Assembly: GCF_900110255.1 (NCBI RefSeq)
Contig: NZ_FODD01000041.1
Location: forward strand, 1 to 64,000
Length of the DNA: 64,000 nt
DNA from: Actinacidiphila rubida
Lineage (GTDB): Bacteria > Actinomycetota > Actinomycetes > Streptomycetales > Streptomycetaceae
Direction: 5' to 3'
In this document: one piece after another, positions 8,790-17,734 of the stretch
How positions within the stretch are numbered: position 1 is the first letter of the stretch
Layout: every line of letters starts with the position of its first letter
The notes under the pieces: model-generated
Seen by the model: only the letters and a program-made list of their open reading frames with translations
What the model was told of the DNA's origin: nothing
The model's database searches: none
Position numbers and translations under genes: made by a program

Positions 8790-10442
8790 GTGCCGATGCC
8801 GAGCACCTCCCGCCCCGCCCCGCAGGTCACCGACGCGTCGGCGCCCGACGATTCCGGTGGTACGACGCTGCGCCGCCTCCGCGAGCACCTGGGTCCGCTG
8901 GTGCTCCAGATCGAGTGCGCACCCCAGAGTGAGGACGTCCTCATCGGCCGGCAGGTGATCCACGACCCGTGCGAGCCGGTGCCCGCGCAGGCCGACGGCG
9001 TCCTGCTGGCGGTGGGCGGTTCGCCGGGCGGCGCGGACTTCCTGGCGGCGATCGGGCAGGCCGGCGCCGCCCGTTACAGCGCCGTGGTCGTCAAGGCCCG
9101 CGGCGGCGACCTGGCCGCGGCGTCCGCGGCGGCCAGGTCGGCCGGCGTGGCCCTGCTGGTGATCCCCGACGACATGCCGTGGCGCCATCTCGACGCGCTG
9201 GTCACCGCCGCCACGAGCGCGTCGGGGCCGGCCCAGGACACGTACACCTCGATCGGCATGGGTGACCTGTTCCCGCTGGCCAACGCCATCGCGTACCAGG
9301 TGGGCGGGGCGATCACCATCGAGGACCCGCTCGGCCACGTGCTGGCCTACTCCAACCTGCCGCACCAGGAGATCGACGAGATCCGGCGCCAGGGCATCCT
9401 CGGGCGGCAGACGCCGGACCGCCCGACGAACCTCGACGAGTACCAGCGGGTCATCCGCGCCGACGGCCCCGTGGTGTTCGACATTCCCGACACCAAGCAC
9501 GTCAACCGGCTCGCCGTGGCGGTCCGCGCCGGGCCGCAACTGCTCGGCCTGCTCTGGGCGCTGGACGGCAACCCGCCGCTCGGCGAGGGCGCGGAGGCGG
9601 CCCTGGAGGAGGCCGCGAAGGTGACCGCCCTGCACCTGCTGCGGGCCCGCAGCCACCGGGACCCGGACCGGTGGAGCCGCGGCGAGGCCCTGGCCTCGCT
9701 GCTGGAGGGAGCCGTGTCGGGCCGCACGGCCGCCGCGCAGCTGGGGATCGCGGGGGACACCGCGACGACCGTGGTGGCGTTCGCGCAGGCCGCGCCCGAG
9801 GAGATGCCCGGACTCGGCGGCGCCCGCATCGTCGACCTGGTCGGCCTGTACTGCGAGGCGTGGCACCCGCAGGCGCTGTGCACCACCACCGGCGGCCTGG
9901 TGTACGCCCTGCTGCCGACCAGGACCGACCCGGGAGCCGAACGCCGTGTGGTGAAGTTCGCCGAGAACGTGGTCACCACCGTGCAGCGCAGCGCGGGACT
10001 GGCCCTCCAGGCCGGCATCGGCGTCCCCGCCGCCCAGCTCGACGAGGTGCCCAACGGCCGGCGCACCGCCGACCGGGTGCTGCGGGCGCTGGCCGGCGAC
10101 CCGCAGGCGCCGACGGTCGCCACCGTCTCCGACGTCCGCAGCCGGGTGACGCTGATGGAGCTCACCGAGCGGGGCGCCGCGGCCGTCGACCTGCCACCCG
10201 GTCCGGTGCAGCGGATCATCGAACACGACGTGGAGCACTCCACGACCTATGCGCAGTCGCTGCTGGCGTACCTGGACGCCTTCGGCGAGGCGATCCCCGC
10301 GGCGGCCCGGCTGGCCGTGCACGAGAACACCCTGCGCTACCGGATCCGCCGCATCCAGGAGCTCTTCGACCTCGACCTGGACGACCCCGACACCCGGCTG
10401 GTGGCCTGGCTGCAACTGCGGCTGCACCAGATCGCCGGATAG
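8790..10442 (+). CDS. PucR family transcriptional regulator
   Basis: About 550 residues. The N-terminal part resembles the purine-catabolism regulator domain. The centre is a GAF/CdaR-like domain (YQVGGAITIEDPLGHVLAYS). The C-terminus has the PucR helix-turn-helix LAVHENTLRYRIRRIQELF followed by a short helix. GTG at 8790 and ATG at 8796 are alternative starts; the ATG matches a possible leaderless transcript. PucR-type proteins usually activate neighbouring uptake or catabolic genes in response to a ligand. The divergent position against the binding-protein gene argues that it controls the transporter operon and perhaps the following two enzymes. Confidence 0.85.
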   Translation: MPMPSTSRPAPQVTDASAPDDSGGTTLRRLREHLGPLVLQIECAPQSEDVLIGRQVIHDPCEPVPAQADGVLLAVGGSPGGADFLAAIGQAGAARYSAVVVKARGGDLAAASAAARSAGVALLVIPDDMPWRHLDALVTAATSASGPAQDTYTSIGMGDLFPLANAIAYQVGGAITIEDPLGHVLAYSNLPHQEIDEIRRQGILGRQTPDRPTNLDEYQRVIRADGPVVFDIPDTKHVNRLAVAVRAGPQLLGLLWALDGNPPLGEGAEAALEEAAKVTALHLLRARSHRDPDRWSRGEALASLLEGAVSGRTAAAQLGIAGDTATTVVAFAQAAPEEMPGLGGARIVDLVGLYCEAWHPQALCTTTGGLVYALLPTRTDPGAERRVVKFAENVVTTVQRSAGLALQAGIGVPAAQLDEVPNGRRTADRVLRALAGDPQAPTVATVSDVRSRVTLMELTERGAAAVDLPPGPVQRIIEHDVEHSTTYAQSLLAYLDAFGEAIPAAARLAVHENTLRYRIRRIQELFDLDLDDPDTRLVAWLQLRLHQIAG

Positions 10443-10450
10443 CGCCGGCC

Positions 10451-10479
10451 GCCGGCGCCCGTCCCGCGGGGGCGCCGGC
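10451..10479. terminator. Hairpin terminator after the PucR regulator
   Basis: 10-bp stem GCCGGCGCCC/GGGCGCCGGC with a 9-nt loop, starting 9 bases after the regulator stop codon. A GC hairpin without a T-run. Confidence 0.5.
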
Positions 10480-10598
10480 CGGCCGCTGTGCGTTCCGACA
10501 ACGCCGCCCGGCCCAATTGCGTGGGCTCCACGAACACCGGCGCCCCTCCCCGCGCTTACCGTCGCCCGGACAACACAGCCGAGCCGATGGGGGAACCC

Positions 10599-11243
10599 AT
10601 GCTGGACCAACCGATCTACGCCCTGACCGACCCGGTGCGACTACGCGAGCTGGTCGCCGCCCACGGTTGGGCGACCCTGGTGAGCGCCACCGGGGGCGGC
10701 CCGGTGGTCTCCCATCTGCCCGTGATCCCCGATCCCTATCCCGACCCTGACGCGGACGGGGACGGGGACGCGTTGACGATCCTGGGGCATCTGGCGCGGG
10801 CCGACGCCGAACTCCACGAACTGGGACGGCACGACGTGGTGGTGATCGTCGAAGGTCCTGACGGTTACGTCTCCCCGAGCACCTACCGCGCCGGACCCTA
10901 TGTCCCGACCTGGAACTTCGTCGTCGCCCACCTGCACGGCCGGCCGGCCGTCCTGGACGCGGAACAGACCTACCGCGTCCTGGAGCGCACGGTGGAGCAC
11001 TTCGAGGCCGGTCGGCCCGAGCCGTGGCGGCTGGCGACCGTCGAGGACTACGCCCGCGACATCGCGCCCTACACCACCGGCTTCCGGCTGCGGCCCAGCC
11101 GGGTGGCGGGCAAGCACAAGCTGAGCCAGGACAAGCCGCACGACGTCGCGCTGCGCGCCGCCGCCGCGCTGGACGTCGACGGCCCGCACGGCAACAGGGC
11201 CCTGGCCGCCGCCATGCGACGGGTGCTGGTGACCGGTGACTAG
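10599..11243 (+). CDS. PaiB-like FMN-binding protein
   Basis: The 214-residue protein (ATG at 10599 with a GGGGGAA stretch upstream) has the PaiB/Pfam FMN_bind_2 features: SHLPVIPDP near the N-terminus, GHLARADAEL, VVIVEGPDGYVSPSTY, and a YVPTWNFVVAHLHGRP block that is diagnostic, with a C-terminal LSQDKPHDV motif. Family members bind FMN and some act as regulators, as in Bacillus sporulation and protease control, but the biochemical role is largely unknown. Its stop overlaps the start of the next gene, so the two are probably co-translated. Confidence 0.85.
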   Translation: MLDQPIYALTDPVRLRELVAAHGWATLVSATGGGPVVSHLPVIPDPYPDPDADGDGDALTILGHLARADAELHELGRHDVVVIVEGPDGYVSPSTYRAGPYVPTWNFVVAHLHGRPAVLDAEQTYRVLERTVEHFEAGRPEPWRLATVEDYARDIAPYTTGFRLRPSRVAGKHKLSQDKPHDVALRAAAALDVDGPHGNRALAAAMRRVLVTGD

Positions 11244-12771
11244 CCCGCAGACCGCCACCGCGGACCAGGCGGCGCAGGCCGCGCCGGTGCAGCTGCGCAA
11301 CGTCCGGCTCGGCTCCGGCGGACCGCTCGCGCACCTGCTGATCGCCGGCGGCCGGATCGCCGCCATCACCTCCGAGGCCCCCGCGCGCACGGCCGGCGAG
11401 GTCGTGGACGCCGGCGGCCGCACCGTGCTCCCCGGCCTGTGGGACGCGCACGTGCACATGGTCCAGTGGGCCAGCGCCCGGCGCCGCGTCGACCTGTCCG
11501 GCGCCGGCTCCGCCGCGGCGGCGGCCCGGCTCATGGCGGAGGCGGCGGGGAGCGGGGAGCGCCCGTACGACGAGCCGCTGATCGGCTTCGGCTTCCGTGA
11601 CGGGCTGTGGCCCGACCGGCCCGAACCCGCCCTGCTCGCCTGGTCGGACGCCTCCGGCCGGGCGGTGGCCCTGGTCAGCAACGACCTGCACACCGCGTGG
11701 CTCAACCGGGCGGCTCTGGAGGCGCTCGGCCGCCACGGCCACCCGACCGGCGTGCTGCGCGAGGCCGAGTGCCTGGACGCGGTGGCGCGGCTCAGCGCGG
11801 CCGCCCCCGAGGTCGTCGACCGCTGGGTCGCCGACGCGGTCGGGGCCGCGGCCGCGCGCGGCGTGGTCGGCTTCCTCGACTTCGAGTACGCCGACAACGT
11901 CGCGGACTGGACGCGCCGGGCCCGGCAGGCTCCGCTGCGGGCGCGGGTGGCCTGCGCGATCTACCCGGCGTATCTGGACGAGGCGATCGCACGGCGGCTG
12001 CGGACCGGCGACGCGCTGCCGGACACCGGCGGGATGGTGCGGGTGGGGCCGCTGAAGCTCTTCGTCGACGGCTCGCTCAACACCAGGACCGCGCTGTGCA
12101 ACGAGCCGTATCCCGGGACGCCGGCGGCCGGCCAGGAGTACGGCATCCTCCAGACCGAACCGGCCGAGCTGGAACGGCTGATGGCGCACGCGGCGCGGCA
12201 CGGCATCCACAGCGCCGTGCACGCGATCGGGGACCGCGCCAACACGATCGCGCTGGACGCCTTCGAGAAGGTCGGCTGTGCCGGGCGGATCGAGCACGTC
12301 CAGCTGATCGACCGGGCCGACCTGCCCCGCTTCGCCAGAGCGGGCCTGGTGCTCGGCGTGCAGCCCGCGCACGCCGCCGACGACCGGGACGTCGCCGACC
12401 ACCACTGGGCCGGCCGCACCGACCGGTCCTTCGCCTACGCGGATCTGGCGCGGGCCGGCGCGCAGTTGCAGATCGGCTCGGACGCACCGGTGTCCCCGCT
12501 CGACCCGTGGCGGGGCATCGCCGCAGCGGTGTACCGCACCGGGGCGGACCGGCGGCCCGAGTGGCACCCGGAGCAGGCGATCGGGCTGCCTTCCGCGCTC
12601 GCCGCCGCCGCGGCGGGCCGACGCGCCCTGCGTGTGGGGGACCGTGCGGATCTCGTGGTCACGGAGGACGATCCGGCGGCACGGGCCGCGCACGACCTGC
12701 CCGGCATGCCGGTGTTCTGCACCATGCTCGCCGGCCGCTTCACCCACCGCGCGGACGGCGCCGCCTCATGA
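11236..12771 (+). CDS. Amidohydrolase family protein (YtcJ-like)
   Basis: The 511-residue protein has the metallo-dependent hydrolase layout: a small composite beta-domain at both ends, the DAHVHMVQW metal site at about residue 73, the FVDGSLNTRTALC block typical of YtcJ-like enzymes, HAIGD and IEHVQL histidine sites, and a SDAPVSPLDPW aspartate motif near the end. It starts with GTG at 11236, overlapping the preceding gene by 8 bases. YtcJ relatives hydrolyse amide or formamide bonds, and the substrate here is unknown. Placement beside a peptide-type transporter suggests use on an imported amide, which is inference. Confidence 0.85.
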   Translation: MTSPQTATADQAAQAAPVQLRNVRLGSGGPLAHLLIAGGRIAAITSEAPARTAGEVVDAGGRTVLPGLWDAHVHMVQWASARRRVDLSGAGSAAAAARLMAEAAGSGERPYDEPLIGFGFRDGLWPDRPEPALLAWSDASGRAVALVSNDLHTAWLNRAALEALGRHGHPTGVLREAECLDAVARLSAAAPEVVDRWVADAVGAAAARGVVGFLDFEYADNVADWTRRARQAPLRARVACAIYPAYLDEAIARRLRTGDALPDTGGMVRVGPLKLFVDGSLNTRTALCNEPYPGTPAAGQEYGILQTEPAELERLMAHAARHGIHSAVHAIGDRANTIALDAFEKVGCAGRIEHVQLIDRADLPRFARAGLVLGVQPAHAADDRDVADHHWAGRTDRSFAYADLARAGAQLQIGSDAPVSPLDPWRGIAAAVYRTGADRRPEWHPEQAIGLPSALAAAAAGRRALRVGDRADLVVTEDDPAARAAHDLPGMPVFCTMLAGRFTHRADGAAS

Positions 12772-12825
12772 AGCCCTCGAGCGCTGAGGCCCCGCGGCCC
12801 TGAAGCCCGTCACGTCCCCCACCCA

Positions 12826-12853
12826 GCGGCCGGCCGGCTCACCGGCCGGCCGC
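12826..12853. terminator. Hairpin terminator after the amidohydrolase
   Basis: A perfect 12-bp stem GCGGCCGGCCGG/CCGGCCGGCCGC with loop CTCA, 55 bases after the stop codon of the + strand gene. Confidence 0.7.
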
Positions 12854-12908
12854 CGCCTCGTGCGTGCGGGGCGCGGGGGAAGTCCCAGGCGGCCGCCGGA
12901 CACGGGTC

Positions 12909-12940
12909 AGGGGCCACCGGACGGGAGTCCGGTGGCCCCT
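12909..12940. terminator. Hairpin terminator for the convergent carboxypeptidase gene
   Basis: Perfect 14-bp stem (AGGGGCCACCGGAC and its complement) with loop GGGA, just beyond the minus-strand carboxypeptidase stop. Two separate hairpins thus lie between the convergent genes. Confidence 0.75.
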
Positions 12941-12956
12941 CGGCGGGGAGGCGGGG

Positions 12957-14639
12957 TCAGCCGAGAGAGATCTCGGCGCGGGTGGTGCCGGCCCGGGGAT
13001 GCCGGGCGGTGACCGAGGCGACGGTCCCGGAGGGGGCGCGGACCGTCCACTCCACGGCGGTCAGGTCCGGCGTGCCCGGGTCGTGGCCCCACCACGTGGT
13101 GGACGACAGGGTCCCGCTCCTGCCCTCCAACTGGCCGAGACGCTCGACGCGTTCACCGGTGACCAGCTCGGCGCCGTCCGGCAGTGCGATCTCCGCGGCC
13201 AGTTCCCCGGCCACCTGGCGGTTCAGCGCGGTGCGCGTGACGTACGTGGGCAGCCAGCCGGTGTTGCCGACGACCAGCCGGATCCGGTGGACGCCGGGCG
13301 CGACCTCGGCGGCGGACAGCCGCCGCACTTCCAGGCGCGGCGAGGCCAGCGCCTGGAAGACCACCCAGTCGGTGTGCGGGGCCACCTCGGCCTCGATCCG
13401 GTCCATCGGCGGGTTGTACCAGTAGTTGATCATGTCCCAGCCGCCGAGCTCCACGGTCCCCAACTGCGGGTGCTCGAACGGGTACCAGTCGACGAAGCCC
13501 TTGCCGTCGAGCTCGGTGTCGCTCCACTTGATCATCCGCAGGTCGTCCGCGACCGGGTGGTCGATCAGCCAGCGCGAGGCGTGGTACGACTCGATGCCGG
13601 CCGCCCGCTGCGGGCTCCAGAACTCGGTGATCCAGGCGAAGATGCCCAACTGGTGGTAGTACCAGCCGAGTTGTCCGCCCCGGAAGTCCGCCGCCGGGTC
13701 GTGCTTGAGGTCCTGGAAGGACATCACGTCGTAACCGGTGAGCTCCGCCGCCTTGGCACCGAAGACCTCGTACACGTGCTGGTCCGGCCCGGGCAGCCGC
13801 ACGTCGGCGTTCATCGGCGGGAACAGGTGGAGGCCGCCGAAGGTGTGGCAGGTGACGTACCCGGTGATGTTGGGCCGGTCGGTGACGGCCCGCAGCACCG
13901 CCTGCGTCTCCGGCTCCGAGCCGGGGAACGGGCCCGCGTTGCGCGGCAGCGACGGTGCCGCCTCCCAGTCCGTCGGCAGGTTCTGGCCCAGGTCGAGGCC
14001 CTCGACCGGCTCCGCGACCTCGACCACGTCACCGCGGTAGCCGGTGATGTCGCCCTCCTGGAAAAGCCGGAAGTAGTCGCCGCCGACCTCGTCGGGTTCG
14101 CGCGGGACCAGCAGCCGGGGCTCGTCCGGGTGCGTCTTCCACGGCCCGTCGGCGTCGCGCATCCGCATGAACAGCGCCCGCCCGTCGCCGTCCACGTCCC
14201 GCAACTGCAGGCCAGGCTCAGCGTCCGGGCTCGGGTGCGGGCGCACGCTGGAGCGGATGAAGCGGCCCTCGGCCATCGCGTGCTCGTGCCCGTCGGGGTT
14301 GAGCCGCGGCACGACGTAGAGCGTGCGGGTGTCCAGCAGCCGGGTCACCCGCTCGTCGCTCCCGTGGCCGGACAGCAGGTGGTGCACGAGGTGCAGGGCC
14401 GCGAAGCACGACGACCACTCGGTGCCGTGGATCCCGGCCTCGACGAAGTAGGCCGGCTTCTCGGCGGCGGGCCCGGTCGCGGTGTTGGTGAGGGTGAGCA
14501 GCCAGACGTCCCGCCCTTCCCACGAGCGCCCCACGCTCTCCAGCGCCGCGAGGTCCGGACGGCTGTCCGTCCAGTCGCGCAGCAGCGCGGTCAACTCGTC
14601 GTGGACGTAGAACCGGTCGAACGTCAACGGGCGGATCAT
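12957..14639 (-). CDS. M14 family zinc carboxypeptidase
   Basis: About 560 residues. The metal-binding HxxE of M14 peptidases is seen as GIHGTEW (His71, Glu74). RLNPDGHEHA carries the conserved NPDG segment, CHTFGG holds the third zinc histidine, and ITEFWSP contains the catalytic glutamate. No signal peptide is visible with the start at 14639 (MIRPLTFDRF), so it looks cytoplasmic; upstream in-frame sequence is not protein-like. The C-terminal ~150 residues form an extra beta-rich domain. It would remove C-terminal residues from peptides, fitting the peptide transporter nearby. Confidence 0.85.
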   Translation of the reverse strand: MIRPLTFDRFYVHDELTALLRDWTDSRPDLAALESVGRSWEGRDVWLLTLTNTATGPAAEKPAYFVEAGIHGTEWSSCFAALHLVHHLLSGHGSDERVTRLLDTRTLYVVPRLNPDGHEHAMAEGRFIRSSVRPHPSPDAEPGLQLRDVDGDGRALFMRMRDADGPWKTHPDEPRLLVPREPDEVGGDYFRLFQEGDITGYRGDVVEVAEPVEGLDLGQNLPTDWEAAPSLPRNAGPFPGSEPETQAVLRAVTDRPNITGYVTCHTFGGLHLFPPMNADVRLPGPDQHVYEVFGAKAAELTGYDVMSFQDLKHDPAADFRGGQLGWYYHQLGIFAWITEFWSPQRAAGIESYHASRWLIDHPVADDLRMIKWSDTELDGKGFVDWYPFEHPQLGTVELGGWDMINYWYNPPMDRIEAEVAPHTDWVVFQALASPRLEVRRLSAAEVAPGVHRIRLVVGNTGWLPTYVTRTALNRQVAGELAAEIALPDGAELVTGERVERLGQLEGRSGTLSSTTWWGHDPGTPDLTAVEWTVRAPSGTVASVTARHPRAGTTRAEISLG

Positions 14640-14890
14640 GCGGTGTGTCCTCGCAATCGCACGGCGGCAACCTGGCAGGCGCGGCCAGTCTGCGCGGGGT
14701 GCGCACACCGTGCTTTGGGCGTGCGGCCAATCTTTCCCCGCTGAGTTCTCGCCCGCCGCCAATCACACGACGCCGGCCCGGCGGCCACAGTGCTCCCTGA
14801 CCGAGAACGCGGATGACCGAGGTCATTCCTACCTGATTGCCTGCCGGGCCGTTGCGGCGCCTTCGCCCCGGCCGAGATTGGACCCGCGCG

Positions 14891-15610
14891 ATGACAGCCA
14901 CAGCGGACCTCGGCACTCCCGAGATCCACCACCAGCACCGCGACGTGACCGGCGGCTGGCTGCGTCCGGCCACCTTCGGCGTGGTGGACGGCCTGGTGTC
15001 GAACTTCGCCCTGGTCGCCGGCGTGGTCGGCGGCGGCGCCGGCGCGCACGCCGTCGTCCTCACCGGACTGGCCGGCCTCACCGCCGGCGCCTGCTCGATG
15101 GCCACCGGCGAGTTCGTCTCGGTGTCGTCGCAGAACGAACTGGCGCAGGCCGAGATCGCGCGCGAGCGGCGCGAACTGGCGACCAACCCCCAGGAGGAGC
15201 TGCGCGAGCTGACCCTGGCCTACGAGGCCAAGGGCGTGCGGCCGGAGCTGGCCGCGGAGATCGCGCGCGAGCTGACCGCGGACCCCGAGGTCGCCTGGCG
15301 GGTGCACGTCCGGGAGGAACTGGGCGTCGACCCGGACGACCTGCCCTCGGGATGGACGGCGGCGGCCTCCTCCTTCGCGGCGTTCGCACTGGGCGCCCTC
15401 GTGCCGCTGCTGCCCTTCTTCTTCGGCGCCTCCACCCTCGCGGCCGCGCTGATCGCCAGCTCCGCGGCCCTGATCGTCACCGGCGGGCTGACGGCCAGAC
15501 TGACCGCGCGCTCCGAGTGGTTCGGCGCGAGCCGGCAGCTGGTGCTGGGCGGCCTGTCGGCCGCGGTGACCTTCGGGGTGGGACTGCTGGTCGGTACGGG
15601 GGTGTCGTAA
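14891..15610 (+). CDS. VIT1/CCC1-family divalent metal transporter
   Basis: The 239-residue protein starts at ATG 14891, after a non-homologous open extension. It has the VIT1/CCC1 signature: a first TM helix with FGVVDGLVSNFALVAGV, the second helix SMATGEFVSVSSQNE, a cytoplasmic acidic stretch rich in Glu (residues ~75-125) that binds metals in the plant VIT1 family, and three C-terminal TM helices. Family members move Fe2+/Mn2+ out of the cytosol. It opens an operon with a fused electron-transfer flavoprotein and an ExxE membrane protein, a set suggesting metal transport linked to redox (inference). Confidence 0.88.
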   Translation: MTATADLGTPEIHHQHRDVTGGWLRPATFGVVDGLVSNFALVAGVVGGGAGAHAVVLTGLAGLTAGACSMATGEFVSVSSQNELAQAEIARERRELATNPQEELRELTLAYEAKGVRPELAAEIARELTADPEVAWRVHVREELGVDPDDLPSGWTAAASSFAAFALGALVPLLPFFFGASTLAAALIASSAALIVTGGLTARLTARSEWFGASRQLVLGGLSAAVTFGVGLLVGTGVS

Positions 15611-15613
15611 CCG

Positions 15614-17569
15614 ATGGCGACGACGGACACCGCCGGCGGCGGGGGCGCCCAGGACGCACCGCAGGCGAAGCGCGCGCCGGAAGCGGCGCGCCCGCCTGCT
15701 GCGGCACCGCCCGCGGACGCCACCGCCGGGGACCGGCGTCCGCTGCACACGGTCGCGCTGGTCAAGCAGGTGCCGCTGGGCGACCATCCCGGCACGCTGG
15801 ACGCCCAGGGACGGCTGCGCAGGGACGGCTTCGCCACCGAGCTGAACCCCTGGTGCCGCCGCGCGGTGACCCGGGCCGTCGAACTCGGCGCGGCGGCCGG
15901 CGGCCGCACCACGGTGATCACGATGGGACCGCCGGCCGCCGCCGATGTCCTGCGCGAGGCGCTGGCCTGCGGGGCGGACGAGGGCCTGCTGGTGTCGGAC
16001 CCCGAACTCGCCGGCGCCGACTGCCTGGTGACCGCCAAGGCGCTGGCCGCCGCCGTCCGGGCGCTGGGCCCGGTGGATCTGGTGCTCGTGGGACGCAGCA
16101 CCGTGGACGGCGGTACCGGCACGGTCGGGCCCATGGTCGCCGAGCTGCTCGGCCTGCCCTTCGCCGGGCCGGCCCTGACCATCGACACGGCCGGCGCCGA
16201 CACGCTGCGCGTGGTGCTCCAGCTCGACGCCGTCACCGAGACCGCCGAACTCGCCCTTCCCGCCGTCCTCGCCGTCGCCGAGCGGTCCTGCCGTCCGGCG
16301 AAGGCGGCTCCCGGCACGTGGCCCGACCCGGCGCCGATCCGCACGCTCACGGCGGACCGGCTCAGCGGCAGCCGGCCGGGCACCGCCAGCCCGACCCGGG
16401 TGGACCGCGTCCGCTATGCCGCCCCCACCCGCCGCCCGGTGCTGCTGTCCGGCACCCCCGCCGAGCAGGCCGCCCGGGCCGTCGAGCTGGTCACCGCACG
16501 TGCGGCCGCGCACGACGGGCCCGGCCCGCGCACGGCGGTCCCGGCGCCGAACGCCGCCACGCCGTGGACCGGTCACTCCCGCGCGGCCCTTCCCGGCCCC
16601 GCCGTCCTGGCGGTGACCGGCAGCCCCGACGACGGCGGTCGCGCGCTGCTCGGCGAGGCTGCCGGGCTCGCCGCCGCCATCGGCGGCCACGTCGTGGCCG
16701 CCACCCCGCCCGCCGACCCCGTCGCGCTCGCCGCCTGGGGGGCAGACGCCGCCCTGCGGTTCACCGGCACCGAGCCCCGCCCGGTGGCGGCCGCCCTCGC
16801 CGCCCTCGTCCGCGGCAGCGCCGCCCTTCCCTGGGCGGTGCTCGGCGGAGCGACGCCCTGGGACCGGGAGGTCCTGGCCAGGCTGGCCGTGCACCTGGAC
16901 ACCGGGCTGCTCTCGGATCTGACCGGCGTCGGGACCCGCCCCGGCCGCGAGGGCCGGGTCCTGCTGGCGGGCGGCAAGCCGGCGTCCAACGGCAGCCATG
17001 CCGACGTCAGCAGCACCGGACAGCCGCAGCTCGCCACCCTGCGCACCGGCGCCTTCGCGCCGCGCGTCCCGCGCGCCCTCCTCGCGCCGATCCCCGTCGC
17101 GGCCCTCGACGTGCCGCACGACCCGCACGTGTGGCGCTGGGGCCGCGAGGCCGAGGACGACTTCGACGCGCTCGAGCGGGCCGGCACGGTGATCGGTCTC
17201 GGGGCCGGTGTCGACGCGGGCCGGTACGCGGAGATCGAGCCGCTGCGCGCCGTGCTCGGTGCGGAGCTGGCCGCGACCCGCAAGGTCACCGACGCCGGAG
17301 CGCTCGCCCACTGCCGCCAACTGGGCGTCACCGGGCGGGCCGTGGCGCCCCGGCTGTATCTGGCGATCGGGATCTCCGGAAGTCCCCACCACCTGGCCGG
17401 AGTCGACCGCGCCGGCACCGTCGTGGCGGTCAACAGCGACCCGGACGCACCCGTGTTCGCCCACTGCGACGTCGGACTGGTCGCGGACTGGCAGGACGTG
17501 GTCCCCGCGCTGACCGCCGCGTTCCACCGGACGCCGCGGCCCGCGCCCGCGGTGGCCGCCGCACCCTGA
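15614..17569 (+). CDS. Fused electron transfer flavoprotein, beta and alpha subunits (EtfB-EtfA)
   Basis: The 651-residue chain joins both ETF subunits. Residues ~48-260 are EtfB-like (VALVKQVPLGD, LNPWCRRAV, VGRSTVDGGTGTVGP). After a linker, ~330-640 is EtfA-like, with an N-terminal Rossmann half and a C-terminal FAD domain containing GVTGRAVAPRLYLAIGISG, HLAGV and DPDAPVF. A disordered Ala/Pro-rich leader precedes the first domain. ETFs carry electrons from flavin dehydrogenases to a quinone reductase. No dehydrogenase or FixC/FixX partner is adjacent; the neighbours are membrane metal-transport-like genes. It lies 3 bases after the VIT1-like gene. Confidence 0.88.
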   Translation: MATTDTAGGGGAQDAPQAKRAPEAARPPAAAPPADATAGDRRPLHTVALVKQVPLGDHPGTLDAQGRLRRDGFATELNPWCRRAVTRAVELGAAAGGRTTVITMGPPAAADVLREALACGADEGLLVSDPELAGADCLVTAKALAAAVRALGPVDLVLVGRSTVDGGTGTVGPMVAELLGLPFAGPALTIDTAGADTLRVVLQLDAVTETAELALPAVLAVAERSCRPAKAAPGTWPDPAPIRTLTADRLSGSRPGTASPTRVDRVRYAAPTRRPVLLSGTPAEQAARAVELVTARAAAHDGPGPRTAVPAPNAATPWTGHSRAALPGPAVLAVTGSPDDGGRALLGEAAGLAAAIGGHVVAATPPADPVALAAWGADAALRFTGTEPRPVAAALAALVRGSAALPWAVLGGATPWDREVLARLAVHLDTGLLSDLTGVGTRPGREGRVLLAGGKPASNGSHADVSSTGQPQLATLRTGAFAPRVPRALLAPIPVAALDVPHDPHVWRWGREAEDDFDALERAGTVIGLGAGVDAGRYAEIEPLRAVLGAELAATRKVTDAGALAHCRQLGVTGRAVAPRLYLAIGISGSPHHLAGVDRAGTVVAVNSDPDAPVFAHCDVGLVADWQDVVPALTAAFHRTPRPAPAVAAAP

Positions 17570-17677
17570 CCCGGCCGCGTGGTCCGCCCGCCGGCACCGG
17601 CCCGGCCGGTGTCACCCTTCCCGTACTGCCTCCCGCCGTCCCCGGGTCCCTTCCGGGCCTCACCCAAGGAGTTCACC

Positions 17678-17734
17678 GTGTCGTCTCGCACGTTCACCCC
17701 ACGTACCGGCCGCCCCGGAGGTGGTTGCCCGTGA
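17678..17734 (+). CDS. Possible 18-residue leader peptide coupled to the next gene
   Basis: A GTG start at 17678 has an excellent ribosome-binding site AAGGAG at 17666-17671 (6-nt spacing) and opens an 18-codon frame ending in TGA at 17732-17734, which overlaps the GTG start (17731) of the membrane protein as GTGA. The membrane-protein start has no good ribosome-binding site of its own. The peptide is basic, Gly/Thr-rich and has one Cys near the end. It may be a translational coupler or a regulatory leader; it could also mark an earlier, frameshifted N-terminus. Confidence 0.4.
   Translation: MSSRTFTPRTGRPGGGCP

Noticed and set aside
5704-8958. A 1,084-codon open frame on the + strand
   Set aside because: Antisense to dppC-dppB-dppA; its composition (Arg/Gly/Asp/Val runs) is that of a shadow of GC-rich coding DNA.
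14638-17730. Very long + strand open frame continuous with the ExxE membrane protein
   Set aside because: Upstream of 17731 it is Arg/Gly/Pro low-complexity sequence overlapping the VIT1-like and ETF genes in another frame; only the last 270 codons are real.
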